From assembly GCA_964564675.1 (NCBI GenBank), contig CAZMBI010000023.1:1-19685 (forward strand): a stretch of 19,685 nucleotides of DNA, given 5' to 3'. The translations under genes were made by a program, and so were the position numbers. The notes beneath the pieces are model-generated. The model ran no database searches, was not told the origin of the DNA, and worked only from the letters and a program-made list of their open reading frames with translations. Below are positions 6,562-12,900 of the stretch, one piece after another (position 1 is the stretch's first letter; every line of letters begins with the position of its first letter). The stretch comes from CAZMBI01 sp964564675 (GTDB lineage: Bacteria; Pseudomonadota; Alphaproteobacteria; Rickettsiales; UBA3002).

Positions 6562-7641
6562 ATGAGTGACACAACGACCAAACAAACCGAAGGACACGAC
6601 AATCTGGTAACCCAGGGATACGATCTGATTCGCGATCTATTGGCGGATGATCAGCCCGAGCGTCTGTCCTATGAAGAATATGCCAAGCAATTCGGGCCGC
6701 AAGAGCCGAATTTTGAGACCATTCTCAAAACCCAGGTGGATGCCGTGCAGCGTCGCATAGATATCAACAAGCGAGCCGCGGGTGACCAATATCTGCGCGA
6801 TGCGCAGGCCCGCGCCCAGGAGATTTATAAGGCGAGGATGGAAAGCTATCGCGAGCAGCGCAGTGCCTTGCCGGAACAATATGAGGAGTATGTCGATAAT
6901 TTTACCAAGCAACAGGAAGAAGAGGCGGCTGCGGAGCAGACCAAGTCCTTCGCCGAGCGCAATCCGGAGCTTTCCGGCTCGCTGCCCGTCATGGGGGTAG
7001 GGGCCGCCGCTATCGTCACGGGTTTGGTAACACGCCGTGCCGTCGGGCGTTATAATCAGGCAATGGCGGATATTTCCACCCGGCTGCAAAACGGCACCGA
7101 TGAGTTTCATCAGGCAATTGCCGAGGGAGGGCAGGCCAACGGGCTGAAGGCGCTGCGTCACAGCGAAGTGAGCCCGGAGCTGGCGGCTCAGTTTCGGGCG
7201 CTGGAAAATAAGATTCCCGGCACAGGGCAGGCGATGTTGGCGGGCTGCGCCATTGGTGACGGTACCATGGTCATGCCGCTGCTGATTGACTATGCGAAAT
7301 CCTCGCCCGGCACGGCTTTGCGGGATAAAGTCAACGCCTCGCTCGATCCCACCGATACGGAAGTCTGGGGGCGCCTGGCAGCGGGGTGTATTACCGGCGC
7401 GGGAGCCGGCAAACTGGGACAATATGTTGCCGCCTCGGGCCGGCAGTTCCGGCCGGATTATACGGCCGAAGCCAAAGCTATCGAGGCAATTAGCAATGGG
7501 CGTGTAGGACCATTGCAGAATATAGCGAAAACGCGGGCCGCGGCGGCTAAGATGGATGAGGGCGTGCCGGGCCAGTTGCCATCTCCATCTGCCGGCGCTG
7601 CCGGCCGCCAGACAGGCGAGGGGATTTCGCCAAGCCAATAG
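6562..7641 (+). CDS. hypothetical protein, coiled-coil N terminus and Gly-rich hydrophobic segments
   Basis: The product has 359 residues from the second of two adjacent ATGs (6559 and 6562). AGGAG at 6551-6555 is six bases from 6562 but only three from 6559, so 6562 is preferred. Residues 55-130 are a charged helical or coiled-coil region (Gln/Glu/Arg-rich, ending KQQEEEAAAEQ). Hydrophobic Gly/Ala stretches follow at about 138-156 (GSLPVMGVGAAAIVTGLV), 221-242 and 265-284 (VWGRLAAGCITGAGAGKLG). The tail is Pro/Ser/Gly-rich. The pattern is shared with the preceding gene product, suggesting related or partner proteins. No enzymatic motif is visible. A shadow ORF of similar length runs on the opposite strand, but it lacks a ribosome site and looks non-protein-like. 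Confidence 0.8.
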   Translation: MSDTTTKQTEGHDNLVTQGYDLIRDLLADDQPERLSYEEYAKQFGPQEPNFETILKTQVDAVQRRIDINKRAAGDQYLRDAQARAQEIYKARMESYREQRSALPEQYEEYVDNFTKQQEEEAAAEQTKSFAERNPELSGSLPVMGVGAAAIVTGLVTRRAVGRYNQAMADISTRLQNGTDEFHQAIAEGGQANGLKALRHSEVSPELAAQFRALENKIPGTGQAMLAGCAIGDGTMVMPLLIDYAKSSPGTALRDKVNASLDPTDTEVWGRLAAGCITGAGAGKLGQYVAASGRQFRPDYTAEAKAIEAISNGRVGPLQNIAKTRAAAAKMDEGVPGQLPSPSAGAAGRQTGEGISPSQ

Positions 7642-7877
7642 ATTCGTCCTGTCTGGTGTGAGCCTGGCAGGAAAAGCGTGATAACAAATCTATGCCCGCG
7701 GCCAATAAAAGGCCCGGGTGTTTCCCGGGGAACACGCCGCCCGCGGTTATACGCTGCCGACGGGCGGCGCATCGGCGAATGGCTGGCGGTAGGGCGCGGT
7801 ATTCCGCTAATATGACATGCTCGGAGCTTCATACGCTCGTCCCTGGAACAATCACATAATCCCAAAGGAGGGATGCC
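7642..7877. other. spacer with two GC-rich inverted repeats
   Basis: This 236-base spacer has no gene. It holds CCCGGG-TGTTT-CCCGGG (7713-7729), with AATAAAA just to its left (TTTTATT on the minus strand, two bases past the stem). That makes it terminator-like on the minus strand, although no minus-strand gene needs it here. A second perfect 8-bp inverted repeat, GCCGCCCG (7736-7743) with CGGGCGGC (7761-7768), lies just right of it. Together they probably end transcription of the 4312-7641 block, without a plus-strand T tract to prove it. Confidence 0.35.
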
Positions 7878-8651
7878 ATGTCGTTGTCGCGCATCACCTG
7901 CCTGCGCTTTCTTACCCTGAGCGTTGCGATGTCGGTTTATCACGCGGCCCACGGCGCATCGCCTGTTGCCAATGTCGGCACCGCCAAGGTCGATGCGGGC
8001 GCGCTGTCCGCCGAATGGCGTGGCGGTTTCACCTGGGATAATACGAACGCCGGCGACGACGAGCGCTTGCGCCTGCGTGAACACGTGGATTACGGCTTGA
8101 CCGATTGGTATGCGTTGCGGGTGGTGGCCAGCCAGGGCAAGCGCCGGGGCGATAATCTGGAGCACGGTGCCATTGCGCTGGAAAATCGCATTCAGCTGAT
8201 TGAGCGCGACGAACATGGCTGGGATGGTGGCATCCGGCTCATCTACGGCCATAGTGACGGCGATAAAACCCCGCATACGCTTGATTTCCGCCTGATGGCG
8301 CAGGTGCCTTTCGGCCGGGCGCAGCAATGGGAATGGCGTCATAATACGGTGTTTCGCCATGATGTGGGCGAGGATAGCCGCGACGGCCTGCGGCTTGAAC
8401 TGCGCAATCAGGTGACCAGAGCCGTCATGCCTCCCGGTTTTTTGCGCAAGTTGCGCCTCGGGGTGGAACTGTTCAACGATTTCGGCCGGTTGAACCGGCA
8501 GCGCGGATATGACGCGCAGGATCATCAGTTCGGCCCGGTCATGAAAGCATACCTGCCGGGTGGCTATTATCTGCAAACTGGCTACCGCGCTGGGCTGTCG
8601 CAGGGCGCTACCGATCATCTCGTCAAGCTGTTTTTTGGCAAGGCATTCTGA
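7878..8651 (+). CDS. putative outer-membrane beta-barrel protein
   Basis: The 257-residue product starts with a Sec signal peptide (basic SLSRITCLR, hydrophobic FLTLSVAMSVY, probable cleavage after AAHGA around residue 26). The mature part has alternating polar and hydrophobic strands rich in aromatic, Arg and Asp residues (SAEWRGGFTWDN, LRLREHVDYGLTDWYALRVVASQ, YYLQTGYRAGLS). It ends LVKLFFGKAF, with the C-terminal Phe typical of outer-membrane barrels handled by the BAM complex. No specific family is recognised, and substrate and function are unknown. AGGAGG at 7867-7872 is a near-perfect ribosome site five bases from ATG 7878. A nearer ATG at 7873 is out of frame. It is monocistronic, followed by a weak hairpin and a converging gene. 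Confidence 0.75.
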   Translation: MSLSRITCLRFLTLSVAMSVYHAAHGASPVANVGTAKVDAGALSAEWRGGFTWDNTNAGDDERLRLREHVDYGLTDWYALRVVASQGKRRGDNLEHGAIALENRIQLIERDEHGWDGGIRLIYGHSDGDKTPHTLDFRLMAQVPFGRAQQWEWRHNTVFRHDVGEDSRDGLRLELRNQVTRAVMPPGFLRKLRLGVELFNDFGRLNRQRGYDAQDHQFGPVMKAYLPGGYYLQTGYRAGLSQGATDHLVKLFFGKAF

Positions 8652-8658
8652 AGCCAGC

Positions 8659-8672
8659 CCGGCGGCTGCCGG
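8659..8672 (+). terminator. weak hairpin after the 7878-8651 gene
   Basis: CCGGC-GGCT-GCCGG lies eight bases after the stop codon. The five-pair GC stem is followed by TTAATGAG rather than a T tract. It may help end transcription between two convergent genes, but it is not a standard rho-independent terminator. Confidence 0.25.
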
Positions 8673-8744
8673 TTAATGAGATAAGGGGCGAACGTCCTCA
8701 TCAATGATTAACATGCCTTAATGCCTTGTGGCTGATATCCTTTC

Positions 8745-9608
8745 TTATGAACGCCCAATGCGCTTATCAGCCGGGCTTTGGCCTGGCGTAACGGCGTTTG
8801 TCGGAAGCGCCGAGTCGGGACTCATAGTTCCAAGGTTTGCTTCAGGCCGCTGTGGAGCACAGGATGGTGAGGTGCTATTGAATACACACCCGACACCATT
8901 GAGTATAGGAGCCCATTGGTCTACGATCATATACTTAAACCACCTGCCCGCTGCATTTGCAGCATCTGCTGCTATACCACCGTCTGGTCGATCGGGTAAA
9001 GCGTCGTAAGATGACGTTATACCGTGTAGCGTATCCACATTCTGACCAAAACGTTTAACATCCTCACGGCTGATGGGAATCAACTCAGGAGATTGCCATT
9101 TTTCTTCTGCATTTTTTAACATTTGAGCAGCGATTCCACCCGAAGGCACAGCATGTTTCAAAAACCCAGCCGCGCCAACACTTAATGCTGCAGCCATTTC
9201 TGTTCCCTTATCCTTGAGTTTGCTCATCATCAAATCAGAGGAGTGATTTAAGCCGTGTATCGCTAACGGAGTCGGAATATTAAGCCTGTAGCCTTGCTCC
9301 GTTTTTGTGGCACCAAGCTTTGACATCGTATGGTAAAACTGATCGGGAAAGTCGGAAGCATCATGATCGATGCCTTGAACCGGAACCCCAAATGTTTGAA
9401 GCCGCTGTAAAACAGATTCAGTTCGCTTAACGCCCGATTCGCCATTTTCAAAAGAAGGAATTAATAGGGTAACATGATTCTTATCAGCAGTCAGTCCTAC
9501 ATACGTAATATCTGTATCACCGCGATTGAGTAAAGCACGTATTTTAGGTGCTTTTTCATCAAACACCACCTCTGCCGCTGCTTTCCATTTTGCATTTTCC
9601 TGTTTCAT
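8745..9608 (-). CDS. hypothetical protein, AT-richer orphan next to tRNA-Arg
   Basis: I do not recognise this 287-residue protein. It is soluble-looking. An alpha/beta N-terminal half (AAAEVVFDEKAPKIRALLNRG, DITYVGLTADKNHVTLLIPSF) is followed by an Ala/Gly-rich helical patch around 138-165 and a Pro/Ser-rich tail with three cysteines (two in SCAP/GCVF context). Base composition is visibly lower in GC than the neighbours, and the 150 bases upstream are very AT-rich. No Shine-Dalgarno precedes ATG 9608, and a TATGCT hexamer sits five bases before it, so a leaderless transcript is possible. It lies between tRNA-Arg and a converging outer-membrane gene. That position suggests acquisition, though no integrase or attachment repeat is visible. 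Confidence 0.7.
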   Translation of the reverse strand: MKQENAKWKAAAEVVFDEKAPKIRALLNRGDTDITYVGLTADKNHVTLLIPSFENGESGVKRTESVLQRLQTFGVPVQGIDHDASDFPDQFYHTMSKLGATKTEQGYRLNIPTPLAIHGLNHSSDLMMSKLKDKGTEMAAALSVGAAGFLKHAVPSGGIAAQMLKNAEEKWQSPELIPISREDVKRFGQNVDTLHGITSSYDALPDRPDGGIAADAANAAGRWFKYMIVDQWAPILNGVGCVFNSTSPSCAPQRPEANLGTMSPDSALPTNAVTPGQSPADKRIGRS

Positions 9609-9683
9609 TTCAAAGCATACAATTTACAGGCTAATATTATTATTTTATTATATAAAAATTATGTTACAGATTCGTTACGGTTT

Positions 9684-9710
9684 AAAACCTGCATTAAGAA
9701 ATAAATGCAG
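9684..9710 (-). terminator. probable terminator downstream of tRNA-Arg
   Basis: Read on the minus strand, CTGCATT pairs with AATGCAG across an 8-base loop and is followed by GTTTT. It is 52 bases past the tRNA 3' end, in AT-rich DNA. The stem is only seven pairs and AT-heavy, so its strength is uncertain. Confidence 0.4.
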
Positions 9711-9761
9711 TGAAATAAGTGTTTTTTAACCTTAGAATACAGAAAAAGTGACGGATTAAAA

Positions 9762-9838
9762 TGGCGCGCCCGGGAAGATTCGAACTCCCAACCTCCTGAT
9801 CCGTAGTCAGGTGCTCTGTCCAGTTGAGCTACGGGCGC
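9762..9838 (-). tRNA. tRNA-Arg (anticodon ACG)
   Basis: This is a 77-base minus-strand tRNA with encoded CCA. The acceptor GCGCCCG pairs perfectly with CGGGCGC, with discriminator G. The anticodon stem CCTGA/TCAGG encloses loop CTACGGA, giving ACG, whose A34 is normally edited to inosine so that it reads CGU, CGC and CGA. The T arm is GGGAGTTCGAATCTTCC. The D arm has AGCTCAACTGGACAGAGC. Confidence 0.96.
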
Positions 9839-9940
9839 CGACCTGTCGCGAAGGGACAAGATATGGCGCGCGAATGTAGCAAACATGGGCGAGATTACAA
9901 GCAGAAAGAATGCACCGCCCGTCAGCGGCGCGCGGGCATT

Positions 9941-10606
9941 TCAGCAGGGGTTGATCTGAAACCAGAACGTGGTGTCGTTATCCGGCTGATAGGCGGGCAG
10001 CCAGCCCGTCAGAATCACTTTCGGTGGTCGGTCTTTCTCATAACAGCGGCTGTCCAGCAGCTTGAAGCGAATCCAGACTTCCCCGCGCAGCTCGCGTGTT
10101 TCCGTGACTTCAACCGGCGGTTTGTCGCGCAGGTATTCAGCCAGGTCGCTTTTGGCCACTTCCAGCGTCTCGCTGCCGGCCGGTTCTGTATAAATCTGCC
10201 ACTCCCAGTCTTTCAGGTGGGTCTTGCGCGCCATGAGCAATTCCAGATAGCGATACAGCGTGATGTTGGGCAGCGGGTTGATCCAGTAACCGCGGCCTTC
10301 ATAACCGATGAGATACCAGTCATATGGATGCCGGCCATAGACCAGCGGGCCTTCGCGGTTGAGGTGGTAATGATCGCTGAAAAATGCCTTGGGCGCGGCT
10401 TCCTTGACCGGCTCCAGTTCTTTATCGGGTTTGTCATACAGCGCAATCGGCGTGCGCCGGAAGCGCTCAAGCACCGGGTCGGCGCCGCGCAGGTTTTCAT
10501 TGGCCTTGCCGCCGAGGATACCGAGAATCTTCGGGCCTTTGCTTTCCGCCTGCGCGGCGGGCAGTGCAACCGCAAGACATATTAAGCAGTATATTATCCA
10601 TCGCAT
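9941..10606 (-). CDS. hypothetical secreted (periplasmic) protein
   Basis: From ATG 10606 the product has 221 residues with a Sec signal peptide (MRWIIYCLICLAVALPAAQA, cleavage after AQA). The mature protein is rich in aromatic residues and prolines (DHYHLNREGPLVYGRHPYDWYLIGYEGRGYWINP). It ends with a beta-looking VWIRFKLLD...VILTGWLPAYQPDNDTTFWFQINPC. No family is recognised. A TTG at 10624 would add six residues ahead of the signal peptide and is less likely. No Shine-Dalgarno is present. TATAGT lies exactly six bases before ATG 10606, compatible with a leaderless mRNA. It is divergent from the 10719 gene. A long ORF on the opposite strand is a shadow. Confidence 0.75.
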   Translation of the reverse strand: MRWIIYCLICLAVALPAAQAESKGPKILGILGGKANENLRGADPVLERFRRTPIALYDKPDKELEPVKEAAPKAFFSDHYHLNREGPLVYGRHPYDWYLIGYEGRGYWINPLPNITLYRYLELLMARKTHLKDWEWQIYTEPAGSETLEVAKSDLAEYLRDKPPVEVTETRELRGEVWIRFKLLDSRCYEKDRPPKVILTGWLPAYQPDNDTTFWFQINPC

Positions 10607-10612
10607 AGGTTC

Positions 10613-10618
10613 ACTATA
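10613..10618 (-). promoter_or_regulatory. -10 hexamer directly before the 10606 start
   Basis: On the minus strand TATAGT is followed by GAACCT and then ATG 10606. A transcript starting seven bases after the hexamer would begin at or within a base of the start codon. The -35 region at 17 bp is poor, so this is tentative. Confidence 0.3.
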
Positions 10619-10683
10619 CGCCAATACGTGTCACGCCGGAAGGTGAGAAATGCATTTGTTTGGGAGCGTAACCCGGTTTTCGC

Positions 10684-10712
10684 TTGGCAATGCGGACATG
10701 CATTCTTATAAA
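10684..10712 (+). promoter_or_regulatory. sigma70-like promoter immediately before ATG 10719
   Basis: TTGGCA (10684-10689), a 17-base spacer and TATAAA (10707-10712) form a good sigma70-type promoter. The hexamer is followed by GAAGTT and ATG 10719, so the predicted start site coincides with the start codon. If translation instead begins at ATG 10650, this match would be internal to the gene. Confidence 0.5.
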
Positions 10713-10718
10713 GAAGTT

Positions 10719-11144
10719 ATGACTGTTTCGCATAAAATCATTATGGTTTTGCTGGCCACCTGTCTGGCGTTGATCACTATCACCGCCATGCTGGTGCCAG
10801 GCCATGCACGCAGTATGCCGCTTGCCGCCGCCATCGACGCCAATGAAACGCCGCTGGTGGTCATCCGTTTTAACCAGTCGCGCGTATATTTTGAGCAGCC
10901 GCTGTTCACAGCCGTTTCGCGCGCGGTTGAAGTCAAGCCTAATGTCCGGTTCAATCTGGTCTCATTTGTGCCGGCCACCGGCGATGCCCGCCGCGATCAG
11001 GCCATGCAGCAGCAAGCCAGCCGCAACGTCTCGCGGGTGGCGCAGGTGATTCGCGAAATAGGCATTCCTGAAACCAATATCCATGTCAGCCGCGAATGGG
11101 CGCAAGGAATCACGCACGACGAAGTTCATATCTTCGTGCAATAA
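10719..11144 (+). CDS. membrane-anchored or secreted small protein, possible OmpA-like C-terminal fold
   Basis: From ATG 10719 the product has 141 residues. A hydrophobic N-terminal signal or anchor (KIIMVLLATCLALITITAMLV) is followed by VVIRFNQSRVYFEQPLFTAVSRAVE and then VSRVAQVIREIGIPETNIHV. This order of strand, helix and strand with a 'G-I-P-x-x-x-I' end loosely resembles OmpA-like peptidoglycan-binding domains. It lacks clear copies of the peptidoglycan-contacting Asp/Arg pattern. ATG 10650, preceded by AAGGTGAG, would add 23 residues. I prefer 10719 because it places the signal at the N terminus and sits under a promoter match. The downstream TPR lipoprotein gene starts eight bases after its stop, so they form an operon. 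Confidence 0.7.
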   Translation: MTVSHKIIMVLLATCLALITITAMLVPGHARSMPLAAAIDANETPLVVIRFNQSRVYFEQPLFTAVSRAVEVKPNVRFNLVSFVPATGDARRDQAMQQQASRNVSRVAQVIREIGIPETNIHVSREWAQGITHDEVHIFVQ

Positions 11145-11151
11145 GGGCATT

Positions 11152-12096
11152 ATGCAAACCCTGAGAGTGATATGGCTGCCTGCTGTTCTGCTGCTGGCGG
11201 TTGCCTGTTCCATGGAGCCGCGGGAAAACCGCCAGTTCGACGTGGAAGCGGAATTTGCCAAGCTAGATACGCCGAATGTTGGCAGTGTCGAACAATCACT
11301 GCTGCGGGGGGCGCAGGACGCTGAGAAAAAAGGCGATCACCCCCGCTCCGTTTCATTATATACGCAGTTACATGATCGCGATAATACCAACCCGACCTAT
11401 CAGTTCGGCCTTGCCGAGTCACTGCGCCGGGTGGGAGAAAACGAAGCCGCTATCGAGATGTATGACAGCCTGCTTGAACAACGCCCGAATGATCTGGATG
11501 CGATGGAAGGCAAGGCACTGGCGATTATGGCGATGGGTGATACCGAGCAGGCCAGCCGCCAGTTCAAGACCGTGCTGGAACGCGACGCCACGCGCTGGCG
11601 TACGCTTAATGCGTTGGGCATCCTGTTTACGGTGAAAAACATGACCACCGAAGCGCTCGCCTATTTCAACGAAGCGCTCAAGCACAGCCTGAATAACCCG
11701 TCTGTCATGAATAATATCGGCCTGGTCAGAGCCGGCCGGGGCGAAGAGCGCGAGGCGATCGCCACCCTGCGCCAGGCGGCTAAGCAGGCAAACGGCAACC
11801 AGCGCCGCCATATCGAAATGAACCTGGCGCTGGTACACGGCATTCAGGGCGATATCGAAGCCGCCAAGCGGGTGGCGGAACCGCATTTGACTGAAGCCTC
11901 GCTGACGCATAATCTGGGCCTGTATGCGCATCTGGCGAATAATGACGAGCTCGCCAAGAGTTACCTGAACATGGCGCTGACCAACAGCTCGGTTTATTAT
12001 GAGCGGGCGTGGAAAAACCTGAACATCATCGCCACGCAGGGCAAAGGTGCAAAGCCGCTTTCGCCAAAACAAAAAAGCATTAAAATCGGGGAGTGA
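11152..12096 (+). CDS. TPR-repeat lipoprotein, TadD-like
   Basis: The product has 314 residues. The signal sequence MQTLRVIWLPAVLLLAVAC ends in a lipobox with Cys19, predicting lipidation and membrane anchoring. Residues about 80-250 hold tandem tetratricopeptide repeats (for example NEAAIEMYDSLLEQRPNDLDA, TEALAYFNEALKHSLNNPSV), which act as protein-binding scaffolds. Lipidated TPR proteins of this type include TadD, an assembly factor of tight-adherence (Flp) pili. However, no other tad gene is in the window, so the name is tentative. AAGGG precedes ATG 11152, which follows the stop of the previous gene by seven bases. A longer frame from 11083 overlaps the upstream gene and is not used. The stop lies one base before the stop of the opposing zapA. 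Confidence 0.8.
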   Translation: MQTLRVIWLPAVLLLAVACSMEPRENRQFDVEAEFAKLDTPNVGSVEQSLLRGAQDAEKKGDHPRSVSLYTQLHDRDNTNPTYQFGLAESLRRVGENEAAIEMYDSLLEQRPNDLDAMEGKALAIMAMGDTEQASRQFKTVLERDATRWRTLNALGILFTVKNMTTEALAYFNEALKHSLNNPSVMNNIGLVRAGRGEEREAIATLRQAAKQANGNQRRHIEMNLALVHGIQGDIEAAKRVAEPHLTEASLTHNLGLYAHLANNDELAKSYLNMALTNSSVYYERAWKNLNIIATQGKGAKPLSPKQKSIKIGE

Positions 12097-12097
12097 G

Positions 12098-12463
12098 CTA
12101 CGCCGCTTCCAACTGATCGGCCAGCTGTTCCAGCTTGCCGGCGATCTGCTCCATACTGGCGGCCATGGCCAGTTCCATTTCTTCCAGCTTGTGGGTATCG
12201 GCGGGCAGCTTGCCTTCTTTGGCGATGGCTTTTAATTCGCTGCGCAGACGCGCCGTCTCCTTACGGCTGTCTTCCAGTTCATCGGCCAGCATCAGCGCGG
12301 TGTAAATCAACATAATCGCTTCCGGCCCGCGCCCCATTTGCTGCGACAGCGAGCGAATCCGCTCATTCACCACCTGTGCCAGACGCGCCAGATGCGCCTC
12401 TTGCCCGTCGTCGCAGGCAATCGGATATTCGCGCCCGTAAATCTGGATGTTCATCGTGCTCAT
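12098..12463 (-). CDS. zapA: cell division protein ZapA
   Basis: ZapA binds FtsZ and promotes bundling of FtsZ filaments in the division ring. The 121-residue product has the family N-terminal domain: NIQIYGREYPIACDDGQEAHLARLAQVVNERI followed by a helix with IMLIYTALMLADEL. A long C-terminal coiled coil (about 63-121) mediates dimerisation. AGGACGGAG precedes ATG 12463 at good spacing. It lies 12 bases downstream of the DUF4164-like coiled-coil gene, a pairing common in alphaproteobacteria next to tkt and gap. Confidence 0.9.
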   Translation of the reverse strand: MSTMNIQIYGREYPIACDDGQEAHLARLAQVVNERIRSLSQQMGRGPEAIMLIYTALMLADELEDSRKETARLRSELKAIAKEGKLPADTHKLEEMELAMAASMEQIAGKLEQLADQLEAA

Positions 12464-12475
12464 ATATGCTCCGTC

Positions 12476-12808
12476 CTAACCCAGCAAATCCAGCTGTTCC
12501 GCTTTTTGCTCCAGCTTGCCGGCTACCGATTCACTCAGTTTGCGCAGTTCCAGGTAGCCCTGCCGCAATTGCTGCAACTGATTGCTCAGCTGGGAATTTT
12601 CTTCGCGCAGCCATTCATTTTCCTGGCGCAGGCTGTGGATATCGGCTTCCAGCGCTTCGCAGTGGCGGCCCCAGCTTTCATTGAGGGCTTCCATTTCTTC
12701 GGTATTGGCGCCACCGGCTGAGACCCGCTGCTGTACGGCATATTCCAGTCGTTCAAAGGCATGGGCCAGGCTATGGCTGGCGGAATCAATTGTCGGCTGA
12801 TCACTCAT
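12476..12808 (-). CDS. DUF4164-like coiled-coil protein, zapA partner
   Basis: This 110-residue, almost entirely helical protein shows heptad patterns (LAHAFERLEYAVQQRV; ALEADIHSLRQENEWLREENSQLSNQLQQLRQGYLELRKLSE). It is predicted to be a soluble coiled coil. By length, composition and position directly upstream of zapA it fits the DUF4164 family of alphaproteobacteria. A role in division is inferred from context only. The ATG at 12808 has no strong ribosome site. The 92-base gap to the divergent tkt gene must contain both promoters. Confidence 0.8.
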   Translation of the reverse strand: MSDQPTIDSASHSLAHAFERLEYAVQQRVSAGGANTEEMEALNESWGRHCEALEADIHSLRQENEWLREENSQLSNQLQQLRQGYLELRKLSESVAGKLEQKAEQLDLLG

Positions 12809-12900
12809 ACATAAAGACTAGCACCAAAGAAACGAATGTGAAAAGTAAAAACCGTGCAATATCCATTGCCAGTTAAGGCGGAAGCGTATAGGAAAAGAGC

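Noticed and set aside
6637..7638. 333-codon open frame antisense to the 6562 gene
   Set aside because: The plus-strand frame has AGGAG at proper spacing and a plausible coiled-coil/membrane architecture. The antisense product is Arg/Gly/Leu-rich without structure.
7713..7729. rho-independent terminator on the minus strand
   Set aside because: The stem and TTTTATT have the right order, but no minus-strand gene ends nearby. I kept it only as an inverted repeat in the spacer.
7458..8618. 386-codon open frame antisense to the 6562 and 7878 genes
   Set aside because: It spans the end of one plus-strand gene, an intergenic spacer and most of another gene that has a perfect ribosome site and signal peptide. 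It has no domain or start signal.
9609..9838. integrative island with attachment sites at tRNA-Arg
   Set aside because: I found no second copy of the tRNA 3' end and no integrase in the window. The adjacent orphan gene is described without calling an island.
9824..10585. 253-codon plus-strand frame over the secreted-protein gene
   Set aside because: It begins inside tRNA-Arg. The opposite strand encodes a protein with a clear signal peptide, which is the better call.
12809..12900. 6S RNA gene next to zapA
   Set aside because: 6S RNA often lies beside zapA, but the 92-base gap is too short and shows no long hairpin with a central bubble.
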